Positions 35,991-45,450 of a DNA stretch of 45,455 nt are shown piece after piece. A program made the translations under genes and the position numbers. The notes under the pieces were generated by a model. It saw nothing but the letters and a program-made list of their open reading frames with translations, did no database searches and was not told the DNA's origin. This stretch comes from Nitrospirales bacterium. Its GTDB lineage: Bacteria; Nitrospirota; Nitrospiria; Nitrospirales; UBA8639. The first letter of the stretch is position 1; every line of letters starts with the position of its first letter. The stretch is taken from the NCBI GenBank assembly GCA_021604105.1, contig BQIW01000030.1, positions 1-45,455 of the forward strand. The letters run 5' to 3'.

Positions 35991-38399
35991 TCAGACGTTG
36001 TCGGATTCCGTAGAAGTTTTTCTTCGACCGGTGGGCGCACGTTGCCCCCATTGCCAACCGGTGATCTCGGGCATATCTTCGCCGTGCTTCGAGATGTATG
36101 TTTTGTGCTCCAAGAGCTTGTCGCGAATCGCCTGCTTGGCATAGGCGGCACGGGATCCGAGTTGCGGCAGCCGATCGATCACGTCACCGACGAGGTGAAA
36201 CCGGTCGAGGTCGTTCATGACTACCATATCGAAGGGCGTGCTCGTCGTGCCTTCTTCCTTGTAGCCGCGCACATGCAGGTTTTTGTGGTTCGTCCGCCGG
36301 TAGGTCAGCCGGTGAATAAGCCATGGGTATCCGTGAAACGCAAAGATGATCGGTTTGTCCTTGGTAAACAGTGCATCGAAGTCCTGATCGGACAGGCCGT
36401 GCGAATGCTCACTCTGTGGCTGCAGTTTCATCAAATTGACGACGTTGATGACGCGAACCTTTAATTCCGGCACATGCGTGCGAAGGAGGTCGACGGCGGC
36501 CAACGTCTCCAGTGTCGGTACATCTCCGCAACAGGCCATGACCACATCGGGGTCTCCCCCTTTATCGTTGCTGGCCCATTCCCAGATTCCGATGCCCGCC
36601 GTGCAGTGTTTGATCGCCTGGTCCATGGTCAACCATTGCGGAGCAGGCTGTTTGCCTGCGACGATGACGTTCACATAATTCCGGCTCCGCAAACAGTGAT
36701 CGGTGACCGACAGGAGTGTGTTGCCGTCCGGTGGTAGATACACGCGCACGACATCCGCTTTCTTGTTCACGACGTGATCGATAAACCCGGGGTCCTGATG
36801 GCTGAATCCGTTATGATCCTGCCGCCAGACGTGAGAGGACAACAGATAATTAAGGGAGGCGATCGGCCGTCGCCATGGAATTTCGTTGCAGACCTTCAGC
36901 CACTTGGCATGCTGGTTGAACATGGAATCGATAATATGGATGAACGCCTCATAGCAGGAGAAAAACCCGTGCCGTCCGCTCAGGAGATACCCTTCCAGCC
37001 ATCCCTGGCATTGGTGCTCACTGAGCATTTCCATCACGCGGCCGTCCGGAGCCAAATGGTCATCGAATGGAAAGCGATCCGCCATCCACGTGCGATTGGT
37101 CACCTCCATGGCATCCTGCCAGCGGTTTGAGTTGTTCTCGTCGGGACTGAACAGACGGAAATTGCGACTTTCCATGTTCCGCTTCATGGTGTCGGCCAGG
37201 AACTTTCCCATGAGGCGGGTGGATTCGGCCATAGTAGCTCCCGGTGTCGTCACCTGGACGGCATAGTCGCGGAAGTCCGGCAAACGCAGATCCCGGAGGA
37301 GGAGACCGCCGTTGGCGTGGGGATTGGCGCTCATGCGGCGTGCGCCCTTCGGGGGAAGATCAGCGAGTTCGGGCTTCAGCTGACCATGTTTATCGAATAA
37401 TTCCTCCGGGTTATAACTTTTCATCCACTTTTCAAGAAGTTTCACGTGCCCGGGCTTTTCATGCATTTCCCCCATCGGCACCTGGTGGCTGCGCCAGTAA
37501 TCCTCGGTCCGTTTGCCGTCGATTTCCTTCGGGCAGGTCCACCCCTTGGGCGAACGAAGGATGATCATCGGCCAGCGTGGTCGCTCCTTTACGCCCTTCG
37601 TCCGTGCCTGGGTCTGGATGTTATGGATTTCTTCCATGCAGGTGTCGATGGTCGCCGCCATGAGCTGATGCATCTTGGTCGGATCACTGCCCTCGACAAA
37701 ATGGGGCGTATAGCCGTAACCGCGGAAGAGCTGGTCCAATTCTTCGTGGCTGATACGTGCCAGCACGCAAGGGTTGGCGATCTTGTACCCGTTCAGGTGC
37801 AGGATCGGCAGCACGGCGCCGTCGGTTGCGGGGTTAAGGAACTTGTTGGAGTGCCAGGAGGTCGCCAGCGCTCCGGTTTCAGCCTCGCCGTCGCCGACAA
37901 CGCAGGCGACGACCAGGTCTGGATTGTCATAGGCAGCCCCGTAGGCATGAGAGACGGCATACCCCAATTCGCCGCCTTCGTGAATTGAGCCGGGGGTCTC
38001 GGGCGCCACATGGCTGGGAATGCCTCCAGGGAACGAGAACTGCTTGAACAGCTGCTTCATGCCTTCCTCGTCCTGTGGGATATTTGGATAGACTTCCGAG
38101 TAGGTGCCTTCCATGTAGGCATTGGCGACGATGCCTGGACCGCCATGGCCCGGACCGATAATGTAGATCATATTGAGGTCTCGTGCCTTGATCGCTCGAT
38201 TCAGATGGGCATAGATGAAATTCAATCCGGGCGTTGTCCCCCAGTGACCGAGAAGCCTTGGTTTGATGTGCTCTTTGGTCAACGTCTTTTTCAATAACGG
38301 GTTGTCATACAAATAGATTTGTCCGACTGACAAATAATTTGCGGCACGCCAATAGGCATTGATCAAGTCCAGTTCTTTTTTTGATAACGTATTCGACAT
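35991..38399 (-). CDS. xfp: xylulose-5-phosphate/fructose-6-phosphate phosphoketolase
   Basis: A thiamine-diphosphate enzyme of 802 residues that splits xylulose 5-phosphate (and often fructose 6-phosphate) with phosphate into acetyl phosphate and a smaller sugar phosphate. The start at 38399 has AAAGGAGG five bases before the ATG. Visible motifs are GPGHGGP (82-88), the ThDP loop GDGEAETG (169-176), [10 protein letters not shown], and in the second half [20 protein letters not shown] and [13 protein letters not shown]. Length and motifs match the family closely. The product is the substrate of acetate kinase, encoded 173 bases upstream in the same run. Confidence 0.95.
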   Translation of the reverse strand: MSNTLSKKELDLINAYWRAANYLSVGQIYLYDNPLLKKTLTKEHIKPRLLGHWGTTPGLNFIYAHLNRAIKARDLNMIYIIGPGHGGPGIVANAYMEGTYSEVYPNIPQDEEGMKQLFKQFSFPGGIPSHVAPETPGSIHEGGELGYAVSHAYGAAYDNPDLVVACVVGDGEAETGALATSWHSNKFLNPATDGAVLPILHLNGYKIANPCVLARISHEELDQLFRGYGYTPHFVEGSDPTKMHQLMAATIDTCMEEIHNIQTQARTKGVKERPRWPMIILRSPKGWTCPKEIDGKRTEDYWRSHQVPMGEMHEKPGHVKLLEKWMKSYNPEELFDKHGQLKPELADLPPKGARRMSANPHANGGLLLRDLRLPDFRDYAVQVTTPGATMAESTRLMGKFLADTMKRNMESRNFRLFSPDENNSNRWQDAMEVTNRTWMADRFPFDDHLAPDGRVMEMLSEHQCQGWLEGYLLSGRHGFFSCYEAFIHIIDSMFNQHAKWLKVCNEIPWRRPIASLNYLLSSHVWRQDHNGFSHQDPGFIDHVVNKKADVVRVYLPPDGNTLLSVTDHCLRSRNYVNVIVAGKQPAPQWLTMDQAIKHCTAGIGIWEWASNDKGGDPDVVMACCGDVPTLETLAAVDLLRTHVPELKVRVINVVNLMKLQPQSEHSHGLSDQDFDALFTKDKPIIFAFHGYPWLIHRLTYRRTNHKNLHVRGYKEEGTTSTPFDMVVMNDLDRFHLVGDVIDRLPQLGSRAAYAKQAIRDKLLEHKTYISKHGEDMPEITGWQWGQRAPTGRRKTSTESDNV

Positions 38400-38572
38400 G
38401 CTGTCCTCCTTTAATTTGACATCATTCAGCTTGAACACCTACTCAAGATAAATATGAATCCTCCGGTTTAAGTGTGGGGAAATTCCCGGGACAATATGTG
38501 AGACCCTACGCCGACACATTCCTCGCCTTTAAAAGGGAAAGTTGGGCGAGGGACAAACGGATTCATCGGAAC

Positions 38573-39826
38573 CTATCGGGTCCCTTCGAGACAACGTACC
38601 GTCTCACGGGCAATCCAGGTTTCTTCATCCGCAGCCCCGACATAGGCTTCCAATGATTGCTCCTCTTTACTGATTCTTGTGACATCTCCCGGCTGAAGAC
38701 CGACGGCTTCTCTATTGAGACTGGGATCCAACCGTAATCCGCACCATTCCATACCTTCACAGATTTTGCGTCGAATATCGGGAGCCGCCTCGCCGATTCC
38801 GCCCCCGAAGACGATGGCTTCGGCTCCGCTCAGCACCGCAAGATAGGCACCGATATATTTTTTTACACGGTAGCAAAACACCTCTATGGCCATTTGCGAT
38901 GGTTTATGCTGTTCACGGTTCGCCGCTTGCAGGAGTTCCCTCATATCATTCGTTTTTCCAGAAAGTCCCAGAAGGCCGGACTGTTCATTTAACCAGCGTT
39001 CCACTTCGGTCGGTTCCACTTTTTCCTGTTGACAGAGATAGGTGACGATGGAAGGATCCAGATCACCGCATCGGGTGCCCATGACCAGCCCTTCCAGCGG
39101 TGTGAATCCCATGGAAGTCTCCACGGATTGCCCATTTTTAATTGCGGATATTGAACATCCATTCCCGAGTTGCACGGTGATGAGTCGGGATGGTTCAGAC
39201 GGTCTTCCGGTTTTTTCAAAATAACTTCCAACCAAAGAGGCATGTGCGATGCCGTGGAACCCATAGCGACGAATGTGATGGCGATTGGCTAAGGCATGGG
39301 GCAGCGCGTACACTTTTGCATGAGAGGGCATGGTGTGGTGAAAGGCCGTGTCGAACACCGCCACCATCGGAATCTGTGGGCCCAGAATGGCCCTGACCCC
39401 CCGAATCCCTTCCAGGCAGGCCGGGTTGTGCAAGGGCGCTAATTCCCCAAGCGTATCAATCTCGCTCATCACTTCGTCCGAAATCACGACCGATTGAGAA
39501 AATCGTTCTCCTCCATGGACCACCCGGTGGCCGACGGCTTCCACCCCGGCGAGGGAGGCGGGATGGTGATCCGCGCTGTCGAGTTGTTCGAGTTGCTCAA
39601 ACAGCCAGCGAATAGCCTGATGGTGGTTAGCAATCACCCGGGTGATTTTCGTACAGGGTTTTTCTTCGACCGCACACTCAAAACTCGCCGTGTTGCCGAT
39701 GCCCTTCACGGCTCCTTTGATCAGTGCCCGATCCGGTCGAATTTCGCGAGGTGACGCTTGAGGATCAACATCGAGTACCCGAAACTTTACGGATGAACTT
39801 CCGCTGTTCAGCACGAGAATTCGCAT
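38573..39826 (-). CDS. ackA: acetate kinase
   Basis: A 417-residue ASKHA-fold kinase that converts acetyl phosphate plus ADP to acetate plus ATP, or the reverse. It has LVLNSGSSSVKF at the N-terminus (residues 4-15), GHRVVHGGERF, FDTAFHHTMP, YGFHGIAHASL and LGNGCSISAIKNGQSVETSM, all conserved. AAAGGGG precedes the ATG. It follows the GH65 gene by 13 bases and precedes phosphoketolase, the classic Xfp-Ack pair for making ATP from sugar phosphates without pyruvate. No pta is present. Confidence 0.96.
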   Translation of the reverse strand: MRILVLNSGSSSVKFRVLDVDPQASPREIRPDRALIKGAVKGIGNTASFECAVEEKPCTKITRVIANHHQAIRWLFEQLEQLDSADHHPASLAGVEAVGHRVVHGGERFSQSVVISDEVMSEIDTLGELAPLHNPACLEGIRGVRAILGPQIPMVAVFDTAFHHTMPSHAKVYALPHALANRHHIRRYGFHGIAHASLVGSYFEKTGRPSEPSRLITVQLGNGCSISAIKNGQSVETSMGFTPLEGLVMGTRCGDLDPSIVTYLCQQEKVEPTEVERWLNEQSGLLGLSGKTNDMRELLQAANREQHKPSQMAIEVFCYRVKKYIGAYLAVLSGAEAIVFGGGIGEAAPDIRRKICEGMEWCGLRLDPSLNREAVGLQPGDVTRISKEEQSLEAYVGAADEETWIARETVRCLEGTR

Positions 39827-39839
39827 GGTCCCCTTTGAC

Positions 39840-42233
39840 TCACAAAGCCGGCCAGGTTACGATCGGTCGAGTGATAATTGGAACCTCGGGCGAAAGGTGT
39901 AGCTCTTCATCTTCATGGCGGATCATCAACCCCTCGCCCTCCCGCAAAGCATACCTGGCGCCTTCGGGCCCCATTTCGACATCGAGGATTTGACCGTGAT
40001 AGGTCAAAGGAAAGCGTATCTTTGCCGGCTGATCCGGTTGACGTCTAGGCTTGAACGTCAGGATACCGTCGAAGTCGCGCATCCCGGCCAGGCCATACAC
40101 CATCGTCATCCAGGTCCCGCCCATTGAGGCAATGTGGCACCCGTCTTTCACATTTCCCCCCACATCGGCAAGATCCATCAACAAAGCCGCCCTTGCGTAT
40201 TCCAACGCTTTATCCATGTATCCTATCTCCAACGCGACAATACTCTGAATGCAGGATGAGAGAGAAGAATCACCTGTGGTCAGGGGGTCATAATAGTCAA
40301 AATTACGTTTTTTCTGCTCAGGGGAGAGTTCTTTTCCTATCAGAAACATGGCGAGAATAATATCCGCTTGCTTGATGACTTGATATCGGTAGATGACCAG
40401 TGGGTGAAAAAACAACAAGAGAGGAAATTTTTCCGGCGGCGTTGTCTTAAGGTCCCACACCTCTTTTTCTAGAAAGGAATCATCCTGAGGGTGAATCCCC
40501 CGATTTTCATCATAAGGGATGTAAATATTTTCCGCCGCCCTCCGCCATTCCTTAATTTCTTCCATTCCGACGCCGGTCTTGCTGGCAAGGGCGGCGAACA
40601 CCTCGGGTTTCTGCTCCCGTAATGTCTCGATCGTCGACACCGCATACTGGAGATTTTCCCGCGCCATGAGATTCGTATAGGTATTGTTATTGACGACGGT
40701 GTTGTATTCATCGGGTCCGGTGACCCCATGAATGCAAAACTTTCCCTTCTTGTCGTGGTCTTCCGAATAAAACCCCAGATCACTCCATAAGCGTGCCGTT
40801 TCGATCAACATTTCGGCTCCGTACTCATGCAAAAAATTCTCATCACCGGTTGCCTGGATGTATTTTCTGAGGGCATACATGATGTCTGCATTGATGTGAT
40901 ACTGGGCGGTTCCCGCAGCATAGTAGGCGGAGGCTTCTTCTCCGTTGATGGTCCTCCACGGAAACATCGCGCCCTTCTGATTTAATTCCCGGGCCCGTTC
41001 CCTGGCTTTGTCCAACATGCGAAAGCGGAACATCAGCAGGTTCTTGGCAATGGACGGAGAGGTATAGATCAAAAATGGCAGCAGATAGATTTCCGTATCC
41101 CAAAAGTATTGACCTTCATAGGCCTGGCCCGTCAGCCCCTTGGCCGGCACTCCGGTAGTATCAGCTCTGCCTGCTGCCTGAAGGATATGAAACAGGTTGA
41201 AACGAATGGCCTGCTGAATTTCAATGTTGGAGCGCTTCGCCCGTTTTGGATCCAAGTTGCTGACCTGGATATCGCTTCTTTGCCAGAATTCGTCCATGTA
41301 TTGCTCCTGGTCGGCCAGAATGCGAGGGAAGCCCTGTCCGAGGGCTCGATCTAAAGACCGTTCGGCCCTTGCACACAGTCCTTCCGGAGATGCGGTGTTT
41401 GTCGTGTGATAGGTCATGTATTTGAACAGCCGAATGGGAATGCCGGGCTTGGCCTCGATCGAGAAGACAATCGCCCCGAAATCCTCGTAACACTTGTCCT
41501 GAATGGTGTAGGAACAGTCGGTCACCAGGTCATGATCTATGCCGCACGCCAGGGTCATGTTGCTGTTCTTGGTACTGTGACACAGCACCACACGACGATC
41601 TTTGGCAATCTGTTTCCTGGGATGTAAGGTCCGGTCAAGTAAACCTTTGGCCAATCGAGGATCTCCATTTTCCTTCTGATGGTCATGAAGGTAGAGCATT
41701 TCAGAGGAAAGGACGACCGGCGCTTCTGCATTCAACACCGTCACTTCATAAAAGATGGCCCCAAGGTGGCGGTGGGGAAATGACACAAGGCGCCTGGATT
41801 TGATGCGCACCTGTTTCCCGGACGGGGTCTCCCACAAGACCTCCCGGTCCAGTGTGGCCGACTTCATGTTCAAACGTCGGTCGTAGTTCAACAGATTGGC
41901 GCTCGGCAGATAGAGAGGTTCATCGTCGACGTAGAGTTTGATTTTTTTGGTGTCCGTGACATTGACGATGGTCTGACCGGTCCGGGCAAAACCAAAGGCC
42001 TCTTCGCCGTAGACGATCGGCCAGGATTCGTAGAAACCATTGACAAAAGTGCCGTTTTGAACGGCGGGCACCCCCTCTTCCACGCATCCTCGCATGCCAA
42101 AATACCCGTTTCCTATCGCAAAAATCGTTTCGGTCATTTCGATGGCTGGAGGGTGGAATTTTTTTTCTATCAGATTCCATTCATCGGGAGGATAAATATG
42201 GGGAGGAGGCTTCACGCGCTCATGGTGTATCAT
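39840..42233 (-). CDS. GH65 alpha-glucoside phosphorylase (maltose/trehalose/kojibiose type)
   Basis: A 797-residue glycoside hydrolase family 65 protein. The N-terminal beta-sandwich (ETIFAIGNGYFGMRG, 35-49) leads to an (alpha/alpha)6 barrel with QAYEGQYFWDTEIYLLPFL (370-388) and HGVTGPDEYNTVVNNNTYT (502-520); Glu509 is the general acid. These enzymes split an alpha-linked disaccharide with inorganic phosphate and invert the anomer, giving beta-glucose 1-phosphate. The next gene upstream encodes beta-phosphoglucomutase, the standard partner for that product. Maltose, trehalose, nigerose and kojibiose are all possible substrates; which one cannot be told from motifs. Confidence 0.93.
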   Translation of the reverse strand: MIHHERVKPPPHIYPPDEWNLIEKKFHPPAIEMTETIFAIGNGYFGMRGCVEEGVPAVQNGTFVNGFYESWPIVYGEEAFGFARTGQTIVNVTDTKKIKLYVDDEPLYLPSANLLNYDRRLNMKSATLDREVLWETPSGKQVRIKSRRLVSFPHRHLGAIFYEVTVLNAEAPVVLSSEMLYLHDHQKENGDPRLAKGLLDRTLHPRKQIAKDRRVVLCHSTKNSNMTLACGIDHDLVTDCSYTIQDKCYEDFGAIVFSIEAKPGIPIRLFKYMTYHTTNTASPEGLCARAERSLDRALGQGFPRILADQEQYMDEFWQRSDIQVSNLDPKRAKRSNIEIQQAIRFNLFHILQAAGRADTTGVPAKGLTGQAYEGQYFWDTEIYLLPFLIYTSPSIAKNLLMFRFRMLDKARERARELNQKGAMFPWRTINGEEASAYYAAGTAQYHINADIMYALRKYIQATGDENFLHEYGAEMLIETARLWSDLGFYSEDHDKKGKFCIHGVTGPDEYNTVVNNNTYTNLMARENLQYAVSTIETLREQKPEVFAALASKTGVGMEEIKEWRRAAENIYIPYDENRGIHPQDDSFLEKEVWDLKTTPPEKFPLLLFFHPLVIYRYQVIKQADIILAMFLIGKELSPEQKKRNFDYYDPLTTGDSSLSSCIQSIVALEIGYMDKALEYARAALLMDLADVGGNVKDGCHIASMGGTWMTMVYGLAGMRDFDGILTFKPRRQPDQPAKIRFPLTYHGQILDVEMGPEGARYALREGEGLMIRHEDEELHLSPEVPIITRPIVTWPAL

Positions 42234-42338
42234 GAATTTTTCACCTTTCCATCAAACGCCGTATGCTTACACAATGCTGCCGGATATTTATCAGTGATGA
42301 CGAATCGAATAGAGGTATGAGGGAAACGGCCCGGCAGC

Positions 42339-43097
42339 TTAATCGAGCAATTCTCCAAGATCCTTGACTACGATATCAGCGCCATGGTTCCTGAGTTCTT
42401 CGGAATCTCCTTTTCGCGCGACTCCGATCACCAGCCCGAATCCGCCATTCCGTCCTGCTTGAACTCCCGAAATCGCGTCTTCCACCACCACTGCACGTTT
42501 CGGATCCACACCTAAGGATTTTGCTGCGGCAAGAAAGCCGTCCGGAGCCGGCTTTCCCGAGAGATGTTGGTCGTGGATGACGTTGCCGTCGACTTTCACG
42601 GTAAATAAATCTCCGATTCCGGCTGCCTTGAGCACGGCATCGCAATTCTGACTTGAGGTCACGACGGCGACGGCGATGCCTTCCCCGCGGATTTGACGAA
42701 TCAATGCGACACTTCCTTCGTAGGATTCCACACCATCAGACTCAAGGACCGCGTTGATCAATTCGTTCTTGCGGTTTCCCAGCCCGCACACGGTTTCTGT
42801 GTGTGGTGAATCATCCGGAGTGCCTTCGGGCAACTCAATCCCCCGGGACCTGAGAAAATCACGGACTCCATCAAACCGCGGTTTCCCATCCACATAGAGA
42901 CGATAATCCGTGGCAATCTCAAAGGGTTGAAACGGTTCACCTTTCCGGGACGCCAGGTTCTGCAGATATTCATCGAACATTATCTTCCAACACTTGGCAT
43001 GCACAGTAGCTGTTGCCGTGAGGACGCCATCAAGGTCAAACAGCACGGCATCAAATTTGTCGCGGGTTATAGGATTAGGTGACTTCCCTCCACTCAT
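42339..43097 (-). CDS. pgmB: beta-phosphoglucomutase-family HAD phosphatase
   Basis: A 252-residue HAD-superfamily protein with motif I FDLDGVLT (20-27), whose first Asp is the nucleophile, cap-domain segments, motif II VVTSSQN, and the later GKPAPDGFLAAAKSLGV and VVVEDAISGVQAG that bind magnesium. It has the beta-phosphoglucomutase pattern rather than that of a general phosphatase. It converts beta-glucose 1-phosphate to glucose 6-phosphate, and the gene directly downstream (GH65 phosphorylase) makes that substrate. The start at 43097 (MSGGKSPNP) has GGGAAGAAG ahead; upstream codons to 43154 are possible but lack a signal. Confidence 0.87.
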   Translation of the reverse strand: MSGGKSPNPITRDKFDAVLFDLDGVLTATATVHAKCWKIMFDEYLQNLASRKGEPFQPFEIATDYRLYVDGKPRFDGVRDFLRSRGIELPEGTPDDSPHTETVCGLGNRKNELINAVLESDGVESYEGSVALIRQIRGEGIAVAVVTSSQNCDAVLKAAGIGDLFTVKVDGNVIHDQHLSGKPAPDGFLAAAKSLGVDPKRAVVVEDAISGVQAGRNGGFGLVIGVARKGDSEELRNHGADIVVKDLGELLD

Positions 43098-43236
43098 GGT
43101 TGGTCTTCTTCCCGGCTGAGCGTTGTTGTTTGAGCGACAAAACTTTTCTTGCAATCGCCTTCAGAGTGTTTCAAAACGGACATGGGATGCTTGCCTCCAA
43201 ATCTCTTACCGGTAAAAAGGATTCGTCAAATGTAGT

Positions 43237-44304
43237 TTAGTCATCATGCCAGTCTGCACGGTGTGCCGGTGCCGTTTTCCGTGACAAATCCGCTTCCATC
43301 TCTTCTGCGTATTTCCCGAAGCACGCAGCTCCGTTACATTTGGCTCTATGGTAAAAAGCTTGTTGACCTGCCTGGAGGTTTTCGGCCTTCCCGTGCCAGG
43401 TCTCCAGCGCGGCATCCTGCAGGGCGCGGCCATAGGAAAAGCTGATTTTCCAAGGCTTCGGGGAGGGAAGTTGATTGATGGCATTTAAATGTGCGGTGGC
43501 AAGGAGATCATCTTGCCCGCCGGATAAAAAGACGATTCCTGGAACGGCTGAGGGTACATGCCGGCGAAGGCATTGCAACGTGGCTTGTGCAACGTCCTGA
43601 ACGGAAGCTTGCTTGGAACACTCCTTGCCGGAAATAACCATATTGGGTTTCAGGAGCATGCCTTCGAGGATGATGCTCTGGTCATATAGGGCATTGAAGA
43701 CCGTTTGGAGGACCTGAGCGGTGACGTCCTCACACCGTTCGATGGTATGGGGACCCTCCATCAGCACTTCGGGTTCGACAATAGGAACAAGACCCTGCTC
43801 CTGACAAAGAGCCGCATAGCGACCCAACGCGTGAGCATTGGCCGACACGCAATTTGGACTGGGCAACCGTTCGGTAATCCGAATAACCGCTCTCCATTTA
43901 GCGAACCGGGCTCCCATCCCGTAATACTCGCTCAACCTGTCCCGAAGGCCGTCTAATCCCTCCGTCACCTTTTCGCCGGGCGATCCTGCAAGATCCTTCG
44001 CCCCTGTATCCACCTTGATCCCCGGGAGGATTCCCGATCGGGTGCAGATCTCCGGCAGGGGAGTGCCCTGGGAGCCTTTTTGTCGAATGGTTTCGTCGTA
44101 CATGATCACGCCGCTGATAAACTCCGAAGCTCCCGGAGCGGTGACCAGCATTTCCCGGTAGGTTCGGCGACTGTCTTCCGTTGAACTGATCTTCAGGGAC
44201 TCGAATCGTTTCGTAATAGTTCCGACGGTTTCGTCGGCCGCCAGAATACCTTTCCCTTCAGCGACCAGGGCCTTCGCCGTCGCTTCAAGACTACCGTGTC
44301 TCAT
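43237..44304 (-). CDS. fructose-bisphosphate aldolase, class I
   Basis: A 355-residue metal-free aldolase. The family's first signature is GKGILAADETVGTITKRFE (18-36), then GIKVDTG (95-101), KWRAVI (136-141), VEPEVL (176-181) and the Schiff-base lysine in LLKPNMV (Lys219). FLSGGQ follows. It cleaves or makes fructose 1,6-bisphosphate in glycolysis and gluconeogenesis. GAGGGG lies before the ATG. It is the first gene of the eight-gene run, so an upstream promoter in 44305-44576 probably serves the whole group. The animal-type class I enzyme is less common in bacteria than class II. Confidence 0.93.
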   Translation of the reverse strand: MRHGSLEATAKALVAEGKGILAADETVGTITKRFESLKISSTEDSRRTYREMLVTAPGASEFISGVIMYDETIRQKGSQGTPLPEICTRSGILPGIKVDTGAKDLAGSPGEKVTEGLDGLRDRLSEYYGMGARFAKWRAVIRITERLPSPNCVSANAHALGRYAALCQEQGLVPIVEPEVLMEGPHTIERCEDVTAQVLQTVFNALYDQSIILEGMLLKPNMVISGKECSKQASVQDVAQATLQCLRRHVPSAVPGIVFLSGGQDDLLATAHLNAINQLPSPKPWKISFSYGRALQDAALETWHGKAENLQAGQQAFYHRAKCNGAACFGKYAEEMEADLSRKTAPAHRADWHDD

Positions 44305-44576
44305 GGTGTTCCCCTCAAATTTTTTACCAAGCCGAGTTCAATTGGGTTCAGATCAGAAATGATAATGACATAAAGTATCAACAAATAATAGGTCTAGGCT
44401 CTGGTGTTGGATATTTTTAACATATAATTAACAAATAAGATCCGCCAGTGTCATTTCCGGTAATGGGACTCATTCGCCTTGAACCAACCATGGCTGTGTC
44501 AGGGACTGCCTGTTGAAGGGTGGGACGATAAAGAGTTACAGTTTGGTCTGTTCTCGGAAATTTCTTTGGATCATCA
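44305..44576. other. divergent promoter region of the storage-sugar operon and the histidine phosphatase gene
   Basis: A 272-base AT-rich stretch (with TAATTAACAAATAAG- and TATCAACAAATAATAG-like sequence) between the leftward aldolase gene and the rightward phosphatase gene. It must drive both, but no -35/-10 pair with good spacing stood out. Confidence 0.45.
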
Positions 44577-45164
44577 ATGTCTAACAAACCTCAAGAAGTC
44601 TACGTCATTCGCCACGGGGAAACCGAATGGAGTTTGAGCGGCCAACACACGGGCAGCACCGATTTGCCTCTCACCGACAAGGGTCGAACATTGGCCCAAT
44701 TGCTCAAGCCCATGTTAGCGAATCACGCCTTTGACTTAATTCTCACCAGTCCTCTTCAGCGTGCCCGTGAAACCTGTCTTTTAGCAGGATTTGGCGAGAA
44801 GGCCGAGGTGGACTCCAATCTTGTGGAGTGGAATTATGGACAGTATGAGGGTCTTACTACCGAGCAGATCCATGAAAAAAGGCCCGGTTGGCTGATTTTT
44901 ACCGATGGCTGCCCTGGGGGAGAAACACCGGAAGAAGTCGGAGCCCGGGCCGATCGGGCCATTGCACGGGCTCGGACGGCAGGAGGTGATGTCGCGATTT
45001 TTGCTCATGGCCATATTCTCCGGGTGCTGGTGGCCCGATGGCTCGGGCTGTCGGCGAGCGGGGGGCGGCATTTTCTCCTTCACACCGGCACCTTGAACGT
45101 GCTGAGTTATTATCGGGGCATTCCGGCAGTGAAGATTTGGAACGCCCCCATGATTCAAGGATAA
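44577..45164 (+). CDS. histidine phosphatase family protein (phosphoglycerate mutase-like)
   Basis: A 195-residue protein with the catalytic RHGE (residues 12-15, His13 is phosphorylated), the phosphate-binding arginine in TSPLQRARET, an acid-base Glu in LVEWNYGQYEG and the second histidine in FAHGHILRVL. Family members include cofactor-dependent phosphoglycerate mutase, SixA and broad phosphatases. The short length and the EWNYGQYEGLT segment are closer to GpmB/CobC-like acid phosphatases than to a glycolytic mutase. A sugar phosphate substrate is plausible from context, since it diverges from the aldolase operon. Confidence 0.9.
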   Translation: MSNKPQEVYVIRHGETEWSLSGQHTGSTDLPLTDKGRTLAQLLKPMLANHAFDLILTSPLQRARETCLLAGFGEKAEVDSNLVEWNYGQYEGLTTEQIHEKRPGWLIFTDGCPGGETPEEVGARADRAIARARTAGGDVAIFAHGHILRVLVARWLGLSASGGRHFLLHTGTLNVLSYYRGIPAVKIWNAPMIQG

Positions 45165-45304
45165 TACCGCTTAGGCCATCTCCTCCTCGTTCTCTTTTCC
45201 CTCAATTGTCTAAAAAAATCAAATCGTTCATACGGATCTCTCATCGGTGCTCACGGTTCAATAAACTATCCTTCTCGTTGATCGTCACGCTTTTTGGCTT
45301 GCTT

Positions 45305-45450
45305 GGGTCGGTTCAAAAAAGCCGCCAGCGGCGTTCTCGCCATTTTCCCGTGCTCACGTACTCAGCGTACGCTCCGCGCGTACAAACGGCTGCGGCCTTG
45401 CTGGACGGACCCTTCGGGAAGACTCAGGGCATGCTTTTTTGAACCGACCC
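45305..45450 (+). repeat. dispersed repeat, copy E (long form, at window end)
   Basis: A 146-base core whose ends GGGTCGGTTCAAAAAAGC and GCTTTTTTGAACCGACCC are perfect inverted repeats of 18 bases. The interior is nearly identical to copy A. The last bases of the window (GGAGC) match the start of the side module seen in copies A and D, so the element probably continues beyond the edge. It lies 140 bases after the histidine phosphatase gene. Confidence 0.9.

Noticed and set aside
35971-36151. Longer N-terminus for GlgX
   Set aside because: It overlaps the phosphoketolase gene and is unlike any GlgX; the ATG at 35971 matches the family start.
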